NCBI GenBank assembly: GCA_020284085.1
Contig: JACEVL010000029.1
Span: 1,844,348-1,908,347, forward strand
Length of the DNA stretch: 64,000 nucleotides
Direction of reading: 5' to 3'
Source: Aporrectodea caliginosa
Taxonomy: Eukaryota > Annelida > Clitellata > Crassiclitellata > Lumbricidae
In this document: positions 30,071 to 41,795 of the stretch, in pieces
Layout: each line of letters begins with the position of its first letter
How positions within the stretch are numbered: the first letter of the stretch is position 1
Position numbers and translations under genes: made by a program
Notes under the pieces: model-generated
Told to the model about the DNA's origin: nothing
The model's database searches: none
Seen by the model: the letters and a program-made list of their open reading frames with translations, nothing else

Positions 30071-30245
30071 TATGTACGGTAATCTATCGTTTTACAGTCC
30101 CAAATTATTCGCCCATTTTAATTCTTGCTTAAATATAAGTTGTATTGATGAAAATAATTCTTGCTTAAATAGAAGTTGGATTGTGAAACAATGAAACTAT
30201 ATGTACATAATAAGGGACGCAAAACGATAGATTACCATATGTACA
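30071..30245. mobile_element. Short hairpin MITE
   Basis: TATGTACGGTAATCTATCG...GTCCC (30071-30101) and its inverse GGGAC...CGATAGATTACCATATGTACA (30214-30245) form imperfect 31-bp inverted repeats. The interior contains two AAGTTGGATTG minisatellite units. Target duplication not clear. Confidence 0.65.
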
Positions 30246-30350
30246 CTGTGCAATAAGCTTACCTATAAACGTTATGAACGGGATTTTTAAGTTTTAACAG
30301 TGCAAATTAATAAGTACTGATGTGCTGTGTTGTGGATTATTCGATTTTGA

Positions 30351-32105
30351 ATGATTTCCTTACAGACTTCAAGAATGCCGCAGAAATGCTGTGTCCCGAA
30401 CTGCCGTGGAAACTACCACAAAACGAAAGAACACGCAGAGGAGAAAGTCAGTGTTTTTCGTTTCCCTAGTGACCCAGAACTTCTAGGGAAGGATTGGAAG
30501 TCTGTGACAAGACTGTCGTGTGCGAGAAACATTTTGTACCTGAATTCGTAATAAGAGTGGATACTGCAACTCGTGCCGATGGATCTATACTGACGGTTCC
30601 ACGAAAGAATCCGAAGCTGGCAGCTGATGCATACCCATGTTTGTTCCCGAACAATTCATCCTACCTGTCTTCTGAGCCTCCAAAGAAAAGAAAATCGCCA
30701 GCTGAGAGGTTTGCTGAACAGTCCGCACGCGATAATGAAGAATTTCAGAAGTGGATGCAAGAGGACGAGATTTCTTCATATGACGAGCTTCTGTTAAAAA
30801 TTGATGACTTCGTGAAAACATTATCTGACACTCAGTGGATTACACATCATGATAAGAATTGTTTATGTATTTATACTGTTGATCTCGTTGACAAGCCACG
30901 GATTACTACAGCTATTAAAATATTGAGGAGTCTGAATGTTGAAGTTTATAGAGGTGAGTCACATGTTACCAGTCAAAGTTTGACTTGGATCCTTGGTAAG
31001 CAGTGTCTGCTTAAATGCTGGTCACAGTTGTCATCAGTACTTAGTCACTTCTCTACTGATGTTGGTCGTTTATCTGTGAAGGAACAAGTAGAAGTTGTTA
31101 AGCAGGATTTACATGAACTAACTGAAATGATAACTGATAGTGATGATTATGGTGCCGATGTGTTGGCTCATTAACATTTCTAAGTGAACAGATATCGCTG
31201 ATTTTTGCTTCAAAATGAAGTACAGTCCAGATACGCTATGTATAGCTTTCCGGTTTTTTGCTGCATCTGCCACTGTTTATCGCCGTTTGCGTGACACTGT
31301 TTTGATCTTGCCAAGTGTTTCTTATTTGACTGGCAAATTTCAAACAGACTGTTTGGAATTCCGTTTTAGTCAGTATCGGCAGTTATCAGGGGCAAATTTT
31401 CACGTGTCTGTTCAGGAAATAAAGGAGTCTGAAAAAAAGTTGAAAATAGTTAGTATTCTTCACGTTGTATCTGCTTCACGTGGCGATATTACAGTAAAAG
31501 ATTTCATTGTGCAGGCAGCTGATAATGTTGAAAATACTATTGATGTAAAAGATGACATTGTCCAGGAACTGGTGGCTAGTTGTATGGCGTGTGATGACGT
31601 TGAAATTACAGAGTCTGAGTCCCAGTCCTTACTTTTTATTGCTGGATATGTGGGATACAAACTTGGACAGAAAATTGCATGTGAATTATGTAAATATGAG
31701 CTTGTTTATGACAACACTTTGAAGTTTGATGTTAGCTCAAGTGATTATAGTTATCTGTCAGAAATCGATCGTGGCGGGTTGAAGTGGCCCAAAGATTTTT
31801 TATTAGAGATTGTGACCCAAGCATTTATGGTTTTCAAAATTGTTGTGTCCAAAGAATGTGAGACAAAGTTCTTGACTGTAGGGAGTCAAAAAAATGTTTT
31901 TATTTTATTAGTTACTGAACAGTTAAAAAAGTCTGGTGCTGTTGATGGAGAATGCACTTGTGGTACAACAATGCTGTCTCTAGCACAGATGTCATTGAGC
32001 TATGTGGCAAACATATTTTTAAATAATTACTGCAAGAAAGAAGCAGATAAAATCACTGTGGGGAAGCAGAAGGCAAAAAGAAAATTAAAAACACTAACTC
32101 ATTGA
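30351..32105 (+). pseudogene. THAP-domain P-element-like transposase, frameshifted and lacking its catalytic core
   Basis: From ATG at 30375 a THAP zinc-binding domain begins MPQKCCVPNC and has FRFPSDPE and a Trp at KDW. The frame then shifts and the Cys-His pair (VCEKHFVPEF) follows in the frame 30494-31174, along with the 'AYPCLFP' segment. A second shift near 31170 leads to FLSEQISLIFASK and a third near 31215 gives YSPDTLCIAF...YRRLRDTVLILPS. In P-type/THAP9-like transposases about 300 residues of RNase-H-like catalytic domain follow here. Instead the sequence goes straight to the C-terminal block TDCLEFRFSQYRQLSG, then FIAGYVGYKLGQKIACELC and LDRGGLKWP-like text, ending at 32105. It is therefore non-functional as a transposase. 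No terminal repeats were identified. Confidence 0.78.
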
Positions 32106-32930
32106 GAATTATAATGTCTGTGATTTTACTATGTGTCATGTAAATTAAAAGTTTAGTAATTACTGTATTTTGTCACATACTGAAGCTTTTGAAAGCTGCA
32201 TGTCAAATTTATTTCCCACTCACGCTATTTGGCTCACTCCAACCCTTTATTTAAGAAACTCTGTATTCTAAAAATTTACGACATGTCCTACATGTCTATT
32301 GTAATCCTTATGTTCAAGTTTGGAAATAGTACCTTACCTTCCATATTTAAAATATTGTAATACTTCTGTTCAAGTTTGGAAATAGTACCTTACCTTCCAT
32401 ATTTAAAAATTATTTTATATCCGATTCATTAGCTTAATACTTCATGGGTAAAGTAAATATGTTGTCCCCATGCCTGCACTACTTGTCAATTTAATAGCTT
32501 CAGAATTCTTAGTCCTTGATTGTGGAACTCTTTTTCGGATGATATTAAGAGGGAATATAGTCTCTATACTTTCAAGAAAAAACTAAAAAAGTATTGTTAT
32601 TAAAATATTCTAATGTTGATGTGTAGCTTTTGGTCAATATACCTGTGCCTGCATTTAATATGCTCACATTACTTATCAGTCTTCTACGTGTATTAATTTT
32701 ATTACTAAGTCATTATTGATATTGGTGGTATTGTGATGATGTACTGCTGTTATTGTTATTGTTGTTATTATTACTACTATTATTGAATTCATAATTAAGT
32801 ATCAAATACGTTTATGAACAATATTCAAGAAAGAGGGGTCAAGCTATTAGCTTTTCTTGGTTCCCGTTGCACTGTACTTGTTGTTTCATGATTTTAACCT
32901 AAAACCTGTTCTGAACAATAAACATATATT
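32106..32930. other. AT-rich stretch with a two-copy tandem repeat
   Basis: 32308-32407 contains two copies of about 55 bp (GTTCAAGTTTGGAAATAGTACC, ACCTTCCATATTTAAAA). The rest is AT-rich without coding similarity. Confidence 0.6.
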
Positions 32931-32939
32931 ACATTTTAC

Positions 32940-33290
32940 TCCTGCATGCTTCTTGTCCTAGTCCCGAAGTCCAAATTGGGCATTGCTCCTAAATATCTTA
33001 GGGATCACATTCTCTCCCCTCTCTCTTCAGTTTCTAAGACGTATGTACACCAGAGTGTGGATATGCAATTGGTTTAATAAAGAATATACTTACTTACTTA
33101 CTTACTTACTAACTATGGAATGCCCTTCCCTCCTCTCTACGTGCTACCGTTCTTTCTGGGTCTCTTCCTACAGCATTCTCCCTCCTCAAAACCGTCTTCT
33201 TCTCTAGGGGTTCTCACACTGGCAGCGCTGCTGAATGGCCACTGCTGTGAGCGGCGCTATATAAATTAACCAATACAATACAATATAATA
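32940..33290 (+). pseudogene. LINE 3' end interrupted by a short SINE-like tail
   Basis: KSKLGIAPKYLRDHILSPLSS (32970-33030) is followed by about 85 bp ending TTTAATAAAGAATATACTTACTT (33033-33117), resembling the 3' end of the SINE at 49588-50024. The LINE then resumes: LWNALPSSLRATVLSG, AFSLLKTVFFSRGSHTGSAAEWP, stop, and GAGCGGCGCTATATAAATT with an (AATAC)n tail. The same C-terminal motif set as 1374-1651. Confidence 0.75.
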
Positions 33291-33516
33291 TTTCGCGGAT
33301 TGGTTTATTACGTTAATTAATTATTTAAACTGTACAAATACGGGGTATCTGAACGCAAACCAAGCAGCAACAGCTACATGCATTAGGCCGGCATCTGTGA
33401 CGTCACGCTTGCTTGTGTACGGCCTGTCAATAATCTAGAAGGCCATGGGGTGGCTCGGTCGCATTATAAACGTGGAGTACAATACAACACACAATACAAC
33501 ACATCACAATACAACT

Positions 33517-33757
33517 GGGGCGCGGTGGTTTAGGGGTATGTTCGGTGCCTTGCAGCTGGAGGGTTGCGGGTTCGAATCCACCACAAAGTCGCCGCGTAGG
33601 AACCCTGGGCAAGTCCTTCACTCGCAATTGCTCATGCGCTTCGGCGTGAAACTTCGATTCAGCGTTCGCGCAGTAGTCGGGAGCGCCTCTGAATGGGAAA
33701 TCTGGTAGGGCGCTATAACAAGTGTTCAAATACAATACAATACAATACAATATTCAG
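33517..33757 (+). mobile_element. tRNA-headed SINE, full length
   Basis: A-box TGGTTTAGGGG (33526-33536) and a perfect B-box GGTTCGAATCC (33569-33579) make the Pol III promoter. The body GGGCAAGTCCTTCACTCGCAATTGCTC follows, then GCGTGAAACTTCGATTCAG...GGGAGCGCCTCTGAATGGG...GCGCTATAACAAG and an (AATAC)n tail. An older (CAATA)-rich tail lies directly upstream at 33477-33516. Confidence 0.9.
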
Positions 33758-34904
33758 CACTAACGATGAAGCGCGACTGAAAAATTTATATTGTCATTCG
33801 GCGACGTATTAAAGGTGTCCAAATGGCATCGCATTATAAATATTTAACGCCATCTAGCGACCTCAGGTGCCGTTCAAATCGACATAGTCTATCACACCAG
33901 ATTTCATCCTAACGGAGAGCGTCATCGTCCTTGTGAAGTTCTCAAGAGTTGCTATATAAATGGCAGATAACGTAGGATAACATAAAGCGAGTTTGTTTCA
34001 ACGTCGACCACAGCTTACGAGAAGGGGGCCCATTAATGTTGTACTATCTACCGATCAAGCGCATATATATGCCCGATTTATATCGTCTGTCGGATTGTTT
34101 TAAAGGTGTCTAAGTAGACTACTGTATGATTAATTGTTAATTTTGTAGCGGCCATCAGCGTCAACTATAGCCTACTCATAAAACGCTGTTTTTTATCAAT
34201 TATTTATAGCGCGTGTAGGATAGTTTTAATGGTGTCTAAGACGACAACGGTATAAACTGATAGTTGTGGCTGCGAAGAACCTTTAACGTCGAACTTGCTG
34301 TTTGAGGTAGTTTTTCTGATCCACTGGAACTTTAACGCATTTGATAAATTTATAGCGTGGGAAGAGTGCATGTTAAAGGCGTCCAAGACGCACACTGTAT
34401 TAATAATTCTTTAGCGACATCTAGTGGCTGTCATGGCCAATAACGTCGACTTTTAACTTCTAATTGGATAACTATATTTCTATCCGTAGCTCTGTAGTTC
34501 CTGTTTAACGACGCTACGTCATAACAGAGAAATATCAGCGTCGCCCTCCTTTACCAAAGCTTCAGACTGGCACCACCTGAGTACATGACAGTGGCCGAGA
34601 TTTTCTTCTACGTATACGTTGTTTAACTACGAAGTGTCGCATCGTAAATGATCAGCTTCACTCTGCTCGGTTATCAGGGCTTCGAACCCCGATGATAGGC
34701 AGTTTTCCTTTTCTTATTGATATTTCGTAGCTGCAAGGGATGATAACGTCGACCTTCGCAACAAATTCGGAAGTGTTGTGGAATTCTAGATCAATACACA
34801 ATAACCGTCTCAGATGAGGAGGCTCGAACCTGTGCCCTCCGCGTTAAAAGACAAACAATCATCCAATCTGCAACTGTCTCCCATAAGATCAAAATCAATC
34901 TATT

Positions 34905-35030
34905 AATTCAACAGAAACTGATCAAGCAGTGTCTCCACCTGGCGACGAGTGTTCTCGCACTGTGAGCGCCACTAAATGACCACTGCTATGAAGGGCGCTA
35001 TATAAATAAATACAATACAAACATACATAC
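34905..35030 (+). pseudogene. LINE/SINE 3' tail fragment
   Basis: CACTGTGAGCGCCACTAAATGACCACTGC...GAAGGGCGCTATATAAATAAATAC is the same 3' terminal block as the LINE end at 33230-33290, with an (AATAC)/(CATA)-like tail. Confidence 0.65.
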
Positions 35031-35079
35031 ACACAATACAACACAATACATGCGCCCATGCAAAGGTAACACTCCAAGA

Positions 35080-35245
35080 CGTTGCTTTCAGTGGGAGGGG
35101 GCTGCCAGTTTCTCCTCTGCCGCAAAATCGGGAAACTCTCTCCCCCTGTATCTGTCCGTTCTGCTCAGACTTACCTCTTTCAAACTGCTTATAGACTGCA
35201 CCATAGACTATCTCTCTGTCTTATTGGACTGATCTTTCGGATATT
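35080..35245 (+). pseudogene. LINE C-terminal coding fragment
   Basis: The frame reads ASFSSAAKSGNSLPLYLSV and LTSFKLLIDCTIDYL. This fits the conserved 'SF..AA..WN.LP..LR....L.SFK..LK' tail of CR1-like polyproteins, with Trp replaced by Gly and premature divergence. Confidence 0.5.
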
Positions 35246-35289
35246 GATCTGATTATGGATTGGGTTATGGTGCGCCATCGGTTGATGCT

Positions 35290-35519
35290 TTATGCATTAT
35301 ACACCGGCGCAATAGAAGTTTTTAATTTAATAGCATTCACAATCCTTACCTAAATCGGGGTATGATGATTTGTTTACCACTCGTATGAAGGCTTGCTTGC
35401 TAACGGTGTGAAAAAGTACGGAGCTCAGTCTAAAAATGGACAAAAAGAACTTAGCACATAATCCACTTCTGCATCGTTAGTGTAATGACTTCTATTGCGC
35501 CGGTATCATAATGCACAAG
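35290..35519. mobile_element. MITE with about 30-bp inverted repeats
   Basis: TGCATTATACACCGGCGCAAT (35291) and the reversed right end TGCATTATGATACCGGCGCAAT (ending 35517), both continuing AGAAGT. 230 bp, non-coding. Exact ends and target duplication uncertain. Confidence 0.6.
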
Positions 35520-36956
35520 ACTTAAATCGATGGTCGCTTCAAAGGAAATGAAAGACGAGGATCATAAAGACCTTTTCATTGTTTCTGTTAAACGACGCTG
35601 TGTTAAAATAAGGGTGTTTGACGTCGCCCTTCTCTTTGATCCAGATTTAGGACTGGTAACCCTCGATCATAAAGCGCCACTCGAAAGCCAAGCGCAGGGA
35701 GTTGCAGGTTAGCATTTTCCCGTTGTTTATCAACAGCTTGTGGCTTCCACGGGCCGTTAACGTCATCCTAATCCTAATCCTTTAAGTGTCGTGGATGATA
35801 AATCTTGCGATAAAATGAATTTATAGCATCTGAAGGCAGCGTTTTAAAGGTTGCTAAGAGGTAAAACATTTCGTAGTTTCTGATTAACGGCGGTTTGTCG
35901 TAATAAGGGTGTTTAACGTCGCCTTCCTCTTAGGCTTAGTACTGGTACCATTCGATGCCGTTTTATGATAGTCTACAAGTTGAATAGTGTTCTGACGATT
36001 AAACGCTTTTTCCAGAATTTATAGTTGGTTGGTTGGTTGCTGTTTAGCTGCTAGGTACTATGACAAAGAAAATTGTTCCCTGCCCCTCCTTTTCCGAGGC
36101 TTGGAACTGGCACTGCCATAATACAAACAGTATTGGAGCTAAAAAATTATAGTCTGAAGGAAACCTTTAATGGTGTCCATCTTTAATGTTAAGCAACTGT
36201 TTGTGTCCGCCAACGACCGTTAACTTCAGACTTACTACATGAGAAATGTATATTTGATCCACTGGCAATTTAACGCATTTTGTCAATTTATAGAGATTGA
36301 CGAATGCATGTTCAAGGTGTCCAAGACGAGCACGGTTGAATCTGCCAAGGTGCATCACGTCGATTCGTCGACCATTAACTTGTATTCTAATAAGGTATAA
36401 TATTATTTACATCCGTAGAAGTAGTTCTCATTCTGGAAATGGATTCAGTTACTGCCGCTATTTCCAATGAATCAGAAATCAAAGACTCAACATTCATAAG
36501 GGAGGTTGCTTCGTGAAGAGCCAGGCTTCTCCGTGGACTTTATAATATTATTTCATGCTGTACATGTAAGTAACCTTCATTGTGTTGGTGTCTAAGCTAC
36601 AAGGTATCAACCGATTGCTCACCAAATTCAAATCGCATTCAGGTCAACAACCTGGAGATCAGTCCGTTAAGACTGATGGAGAATAAGCGATTTGATATTG
36701 AGCTGTATTGGGCCACACGAACTGTGAGACCTTATCAAAACGATTTCTGCCGACATCAACGGTCTTTGTTGTCATAGGCTGTCGTTTAAACTGTGGTTCC
36801 TATCTTAATCTGAAAAAGTCTTAGTTAACAATGAAATAACGCAAGCGACTGAGCAGAATGAATAGATACAACAGGGAGGGAGTTCCAAAATCTACACCTA
36901 GCAACCGAGAAATCTCGTTCATCAAGAACAGTTCTTGATTTAGGTATGACCAGAAA

Positions 36957-37055
36957 AGATAATAATAATATAATAATATCTTTTCTTTAATCAAGCACCT
37001 GACAAACGCACCGCGCTGTACATTTACATGTTATGCAATTGAAACAATCTTAACT
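36957..37055 (-). mobile_element. SINE 3' fragment, (ATT)n-tailed family
   Basis: The reverse strand reads GTTTCAATTGCATAACATGTAAATGTACAG...GTTTGTCAGG.GCTT..TTAAAGAAAAGATATTATTAT, nearly identical to 49755-49830. Confidence 0.8.
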
Positions 37056-37599
37056 ACTAACAGAGCAGACAGCCTGTAATATAATAATGTCATGACCTCG
37101 TTGAATAACGATGAGTCTGAGGAGTGAGGTTAGCCAGAGTTCAACGTTTCATAACTGATCAGAAGTATAATTGCGGTTAGCCAGAGTTCAACGTTTCATA
37201 AGAGTTACGCATAAAGGCAATAAGACGAATTATTAAATCTGTGTAAAAGCTCGGAAGAATAGCGTTGGAACGCGAATGACGAATTTATATAATCGACTGA
37301 AAGCGTTTTAAAGGTATCTAAGTAGACAATAGCATTTTACAGCACTTTTCGCCACCTGGCGACCAGAGTTCAATGTTTTATAAACTATGTGCCCCAGTTT
37401 GAACTCGTTGAATAATGGTAGGTCTGGGCAATGAGGATGAATCGGAAGTATTGTGGTTGGCCAGAGATCGATGTTTTATAAACTATGAGCTCCGATTTTA
37501 CACAAATCCTTTTTTGAACTGAAAGCCTATGTAAAGAATATCGCATAGGGGTTAAAAGGTGGATTAGTTCCCTTGATCTTTTCACTGGATGTGGGGGGG

Positions 37600-37745
37600 G
37601 GGTGTACTCGCTATAGCTGCGTTTGCTAAAGGAGGCATGTGGAGCGCACATTTGGAAAGACATTTCTGCCATGGCGGGATTTGAATTCCTGAACTGTCGG
37701 TTGACAGTCCAGCATTCTCCCCACTACACCATAGCTCACCCCGTT
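37600..37745 (-). mobile_element. tRNA-headed SINE (5' part)
   Basis: Minus strand: GGTGAGCTATGGTGTAGTGGGGAGAATGC...B-box-like AATTCAAATCCCGCC, then CATGGCAGAAATGTCTTTCC. The arrangement is tRNA-like, but acceptor pairing is poor, so it is a SINE head rather than a tRNA gene. Confidence 0.65.
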
Positions 37746-38191
37746 TACAAGGTATAACCAATGTTCACATCATTCCAACATACCCATACAAATTTGCTAG
37801 CACCCATTATGGGTTTCTGTCACCGTAGAAAAAACCGTCTCCATTGTTTATTCTTGCGATAAACAAGATAATGATTCCAGAGACATCTTGTGACTGCAAA
37901 CTTCTTTCACGTCTTTCCTTTGTTGTTGATCCTGTGGTGGTTGTCAATCTACGATTTCTCTGTGTCAGGATCAAGAGTCTGGCCGACATCTTTCGACTTG
38001 TTATCCATTTCGATCCTCCAAGCGGGTTCTTCTATTTTACAGCTGCCTTTATTCTCTCTATCTATCTACGACACAACTAGATATATTTACATTAATAAGA
38101 ATTTTGTTATTGTTAGAAAAAAGTTTTTTCTTTTTTTGTTTCTTTAAACTACACATGTAAATTCTGATACAGATCTTGTAAATAATTATAA

Positions 38192-38667
38192 TCTTATAAT
38201 ATAAGTCCAAGTCTGTTTACGTTGTCCTTCCGTATGTTTGTTTGTCTAAAGGCTCCGAAACGGAACGCTATAGCGATTTGAAAAATCGCACGAAACGTTA
38301 TTACGACACGTCTAGATCAACGCGACTATTTTCAGCTCGCAATTTTATTTAAACGCTGACATATGGACATTTTAAACTTCAAAATTACGAGGTTCCGTAA
38401 TACCAATAATGGAGGCCATTAATATGAATATTTTAACCTCACTTAAGCGGCGTGACGTAAGAGAAATGTTGTCTTACGTCACGCCAGGCGCAATCGAAAT
38501 AAAACACGGGCTCCGTTCCGAAAAATTACGAGCGTGGTAATGGAACACGATCGAGCTTCGTCTACTATTATATTATTTAGCCCGGGGAACAAATAATAGG
38601 CCTATATAAGGTAGAGATAAAATTACGCATGGGGAAACCCCGGGCAAAGCCGGGTTAAAAATGCTAG
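38192..38667 (+). mobile_element. Non-autonomous Helitron
   Basis: The 5' end TCTTATAATATAAGTCC follows an A. Then GTATGTTTGTTTGTCTAAAGGCTCCGAAACGG follows, a common Helitron 5' pattern. The 3' end has a GC hairpin CCCCGGGCAAAGCCGGG, 10 nt later CTAG, followed by T, so the insertion is between A and T. 476 bp, no Rep/Hel ORF. A perfect 14-bp-arm hairpin (GGCGTGACGTAAGA) sits at 38449-38485. Confidence 0.78.
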
Positions 38668-38996
38668 TTATCTTATAAATTCGTCACGATCTTACGATAA
38701 AATGTAACTGATTGGATTGGATCCTCAGTTTAACGGCAGCTTATGACAACACAGGCCGTTGCCGCCGACAAAGATTAGTTTTTGGTGTAAATGTAACTGA
38801 GCTAAGTAACTGAGCTATTTATAGGATGCGTTGAGAAGGTTTCAAGGGTGTCTAAGGAGAGCAATAAATTGTCCAGCGTTTAACGCCATCCAGCGACCTT
38901 CTGAGCCGTTGACGTCGACCCTAACATCTCTCTCACAACTCACCGACAAGCTATTGATAAACGTCCAGCATTTGACGACAGGGTTTTACAATAATA

Positions 38997-39135
38997 TTTC
39001 TTAATGACATTTATTTAGCGCTACTCCATGCAATCAGAAGCGCTCTTTAGGCTCTACACAAAACAGCGATTTTAAAAGCCTTAATGAACAGAAATATTAT
39101 GAGTAGCGAAACAGTGGATTTGAAACCCCGATCTT
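38997..39135 (-). mobile_element. SINE fragment, related to 40375-40575
   Basis: Shared blocks are ATTTCTTAAYG...TTTA, GCGATTTTAAAAGCCTTNA and the B-box-like GTGGATTTGAAACCCCGATC. Confidence 0.55.
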
Positions 39136-39154
39136 CTTTTGAGACGGTTTCTAT

Positions 39155-39260
39155 ACAGGGACCTTGAGTAAGTACTTAGCTTACAATTACTCAGCGCCAT
39201 CGATTAATGCTTGGTAATTAGACAGTGGCGCTTAATAAAAGCACAACTTTTTAGTGATTA
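39155..39260 (+). mobile_element. SINE tail (CAGCGCCATCGATTAATGC family)
   Basis: GGGACCTTGAGTAAGTACTTAGC..ACAATTACTCAGCGCCATCGATTAATGCTTGG...AGTGGCGCTTAATAAAAGCACA parallels 41640-41745 and 50890-50980. Confidence 0.65.
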
Positions 39261-39904
39261 GCCATGGCGCGCCAATCCCAAAATATCGCTAATATATAAA
39301 CAATGGATAGCACGTTGCTCGTCTAAAACACCTTTAACATGATATAAATTCCGCCAATGCGTTTAATTGCTATTCCTACAACACTCTGGCTTGAGATCGA
39401 CGTTAATGGCTTATGGCGGGCACAAAATGATGATAAACAACGGAAGAACTGTGTTCTGTTGGTGCCAGTCGGTAGGCTGGAATAAAAGAGGAATAGTATT
39501 TATCCCCCAGTTCACGTTAAAGAGTGTATACGGGTTGTTAGCGTTACCTCGTAGTATGTATCCGTTTTGCTAAGAGGATGGTGTCATTTCATAGTGAACT
39601 TAAGAAGTTTTGAAATTAGAATTGGATCCAGAGTTTAATGACATCTTATGGCCACACAGGCCGAACATTTCTCACCATTCGTGTTGCATAATATCTTGTA
39701 GCTTATCCACCATAGGCTGCCACCCTGTCTTAGTGGACTGAACTTCTTGGTATCGAACTGACCAATTTCCAAATCCAGCACCCAGGAACGGAAAAGTCTC
39801 GCTCACCAAGAACAGCTCTAGTGTTAGGTATGACAAGAGAAAGATCAACTCGTTGAATAATGATAATTCTGGAGAATAAAAACTGGTTTCACAAAGCGAT
39901 GTAG

Positions 39905-40075
39905 TTCGCATCATCATCATCATCCCACTGACAGTGTGTTCACAATAGGTGCCATGGCTATGGAGCGGAAATGGAGCAGACAAATAGAAAGAAATTTCCA
40001 TCAAGGCGGAGTATTGAACCGCGACCTCTCGATTGAGAGTCCATCACTCTAACCACTCTGCCATGGTGCACCCAA
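39905..40075 (-). mobile_element. tRNA-headed SINE
   Basis: Minus strand: GGTGCACCATGGCAGAGTGGTTAGAGTGATGGACTCTCAATCGAGAGG and B-box-like GGTTCAATACTCC, then GATGGAAATTTCTTTC and a CATCATCATC end. tRNA-derived head; not a functional tRNA by eye. Confidence 0.7.
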
Positions 40076-40374
40076 TACAAGAAATAACGCAGTTTCTTAT
40101 CTTTCGTTCATGACCATAAAATTCAAATGGGTTACTGACATCGTATATGAAAAATCATTGATGGTATGGAGTTCGCCATGAAACGTAAATGACTTACTTA
40201 CAAGGTCCATCTAAATCATTTTAAAGGTGTCTAAGTTGATCATGGCACTGTCCAACGTGTAACGCCATCTAACGACCAACTGAGCACTTGACCCTCAATA
40301 ACCTCACTAGATCATCGGATACGACATTTATAAAAATTGTCCAACATTTCATGACATGGTTTTATTAGTTATTT

Positions 40375-40575
40375 CTTAACGTAATTTAATTTAATTAGCC
40401 TCTCTCTAAATCATCAAAGGCTAAATTGTAACTTTGGTCTGGCCGTTGCGATTTTAAAAGCCTTTGAGAACAGAAAATATCATCAGTAGTAAAGCGGTGG
40501 ATTTAAACACCCGATCTCTCGGCTGGTGACATTCCAGCACGTCAACCACTAAACCATAGGGCACCCCGGTTGCTG
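40375..40575 (-). mobile_element. tRNA-headed SINE
   Basis: Minus strand: GGGGTGCCCTATGGTTTAGTGGTTGACGTGC...GGGTGTTTAAATCCACCGC head, then CTGTTCTCAAAGGCTTTTAAAATCGC. Confidence 0.65.
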
Positions 40576-40984
40576 GTTACAACGTAAGACAGATTTTAAT
40601 AACACATAAAACTCCGATGGCACACAACTTGGTTACTGGGAGGATATTCTATCCATTGTTTTGTTAAACGTTGTAGATTACAGGGTCGTTGACGTCGACC
40701 TCACTTTACTTTCAGCGTACTAACTCTTCGTCAAGTAGCTATAAATGAAACGCAGCTGACTTATTTATACAGTCCGTCTAAGAAGTAGTAAAGGTGTCTA
40801 AAGGCATCGCATTATGAATAGTCAACGCCATCTAGCGAAATGCTAAGTCGTTGAAGTCGACTTATCTTTGATGCATTTATGAGATTCTAATTAGGCGCTG
40901 CATAAATGGCAGACAGATTTCTTAACTGACGAGTTCTTATCCGAAGACAATGGATACATAATGGATATACATACCTTATTATTA

Positions 40985-41250
40985 TAACCACAGTTTAACG
41001 TCGTCTTATGACATCAAAGGCCGTTGACGACAATGCAGAAAATATACAATACAATTATAACCAGAAACTTATAGCATCCGAACGACACCATTAAAGGTGT
41101 CAGACGGAGCTTTACAATTTCACTAATATTCAAAATTTTTGCAACATAAAGTAGTTCATCTCATAAATCATAGTACTGACAAATTTCAATAACTAACAAA
41201 GCATACATGTATTATAATTGATTAAGGTATTCTTTTAAACTGTTCATGTA
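40985..41250. repeat. About 250-bp direct repeat, copy 1 (partner 43966-44230)
   Basis: Starts with a family C unit (CAGTTTAACGTCGTCTTATGACATCAAAGGCCGTTGACGACAA), includes a family A core, and runs to CTGTTCATGTA. High identity between copies. A third partial copy of the last ~65 bp is at 41285-41350. Confidence 0.85.
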
Positions 41251-41564
41251 TCTTACAAAAACACTCTAATAATAAAAATGTTCATTAACCAAAGAAGTAT
41301 ACATGTATTATAATTGTTTAAAGTAGGCCTATTCTTTTAAACTGTTCATGTATCTAACATACATAATAAAAATTCCATACATACCTACATTCTTACGACC
41401 ACCTTTGTTCAAATTAAGTTACATTTTTCCTTGTTCGCATGAGGGTTAAAACTGTAAGATGTCGCTGAACAATGGGTGATGCTTTGGTCTCATTAGACAC
41501 CGCTAAAACGCTCTCAACCCGAATATAAATTCAGCGACTGCCATTTATCGCTATAATATTATCT

Positions 41565-41745
41565 TTAGACGATTTAGAGTGCTTTCATTCCAACGAGGAG
41601 AGTACGGGTTCGATCCTCCTCCTCTGAAACGGTTACTGCATAGGGTCCTTGATCAAGTCCTTCACTCGCAATTGCTCAGCGCCATCAAATGATGCTTGGT
41701 TATTATACAGTGGTGCTTAATAAATGCACAAATATAATATGTATG
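41565..41745 (+). mobile_element. tRNA-headed SINE
   Basis: B-box-like GGGTTCGATCCTCC at about 41608, body GGGTCCTTGATCAAGTCCTTCACTCGCAATTGCTCAGCGCCATCA, end GTGGTGCTTAATAAATGCACAAATATAATATG. Confidence 0.75.
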
Positions 41746-41795
41746 ATTATGGTTTGGGCTACTTGCATCTCCTTCCCAACTCCATTACAGTGTAA

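Noticed and set aside
33517..33590. Possible tRNA gene with perfect B-box
   Set aside because: Acceptor and anticodon stems do not pair properly, and the sequence runs into a SINE body and tail.
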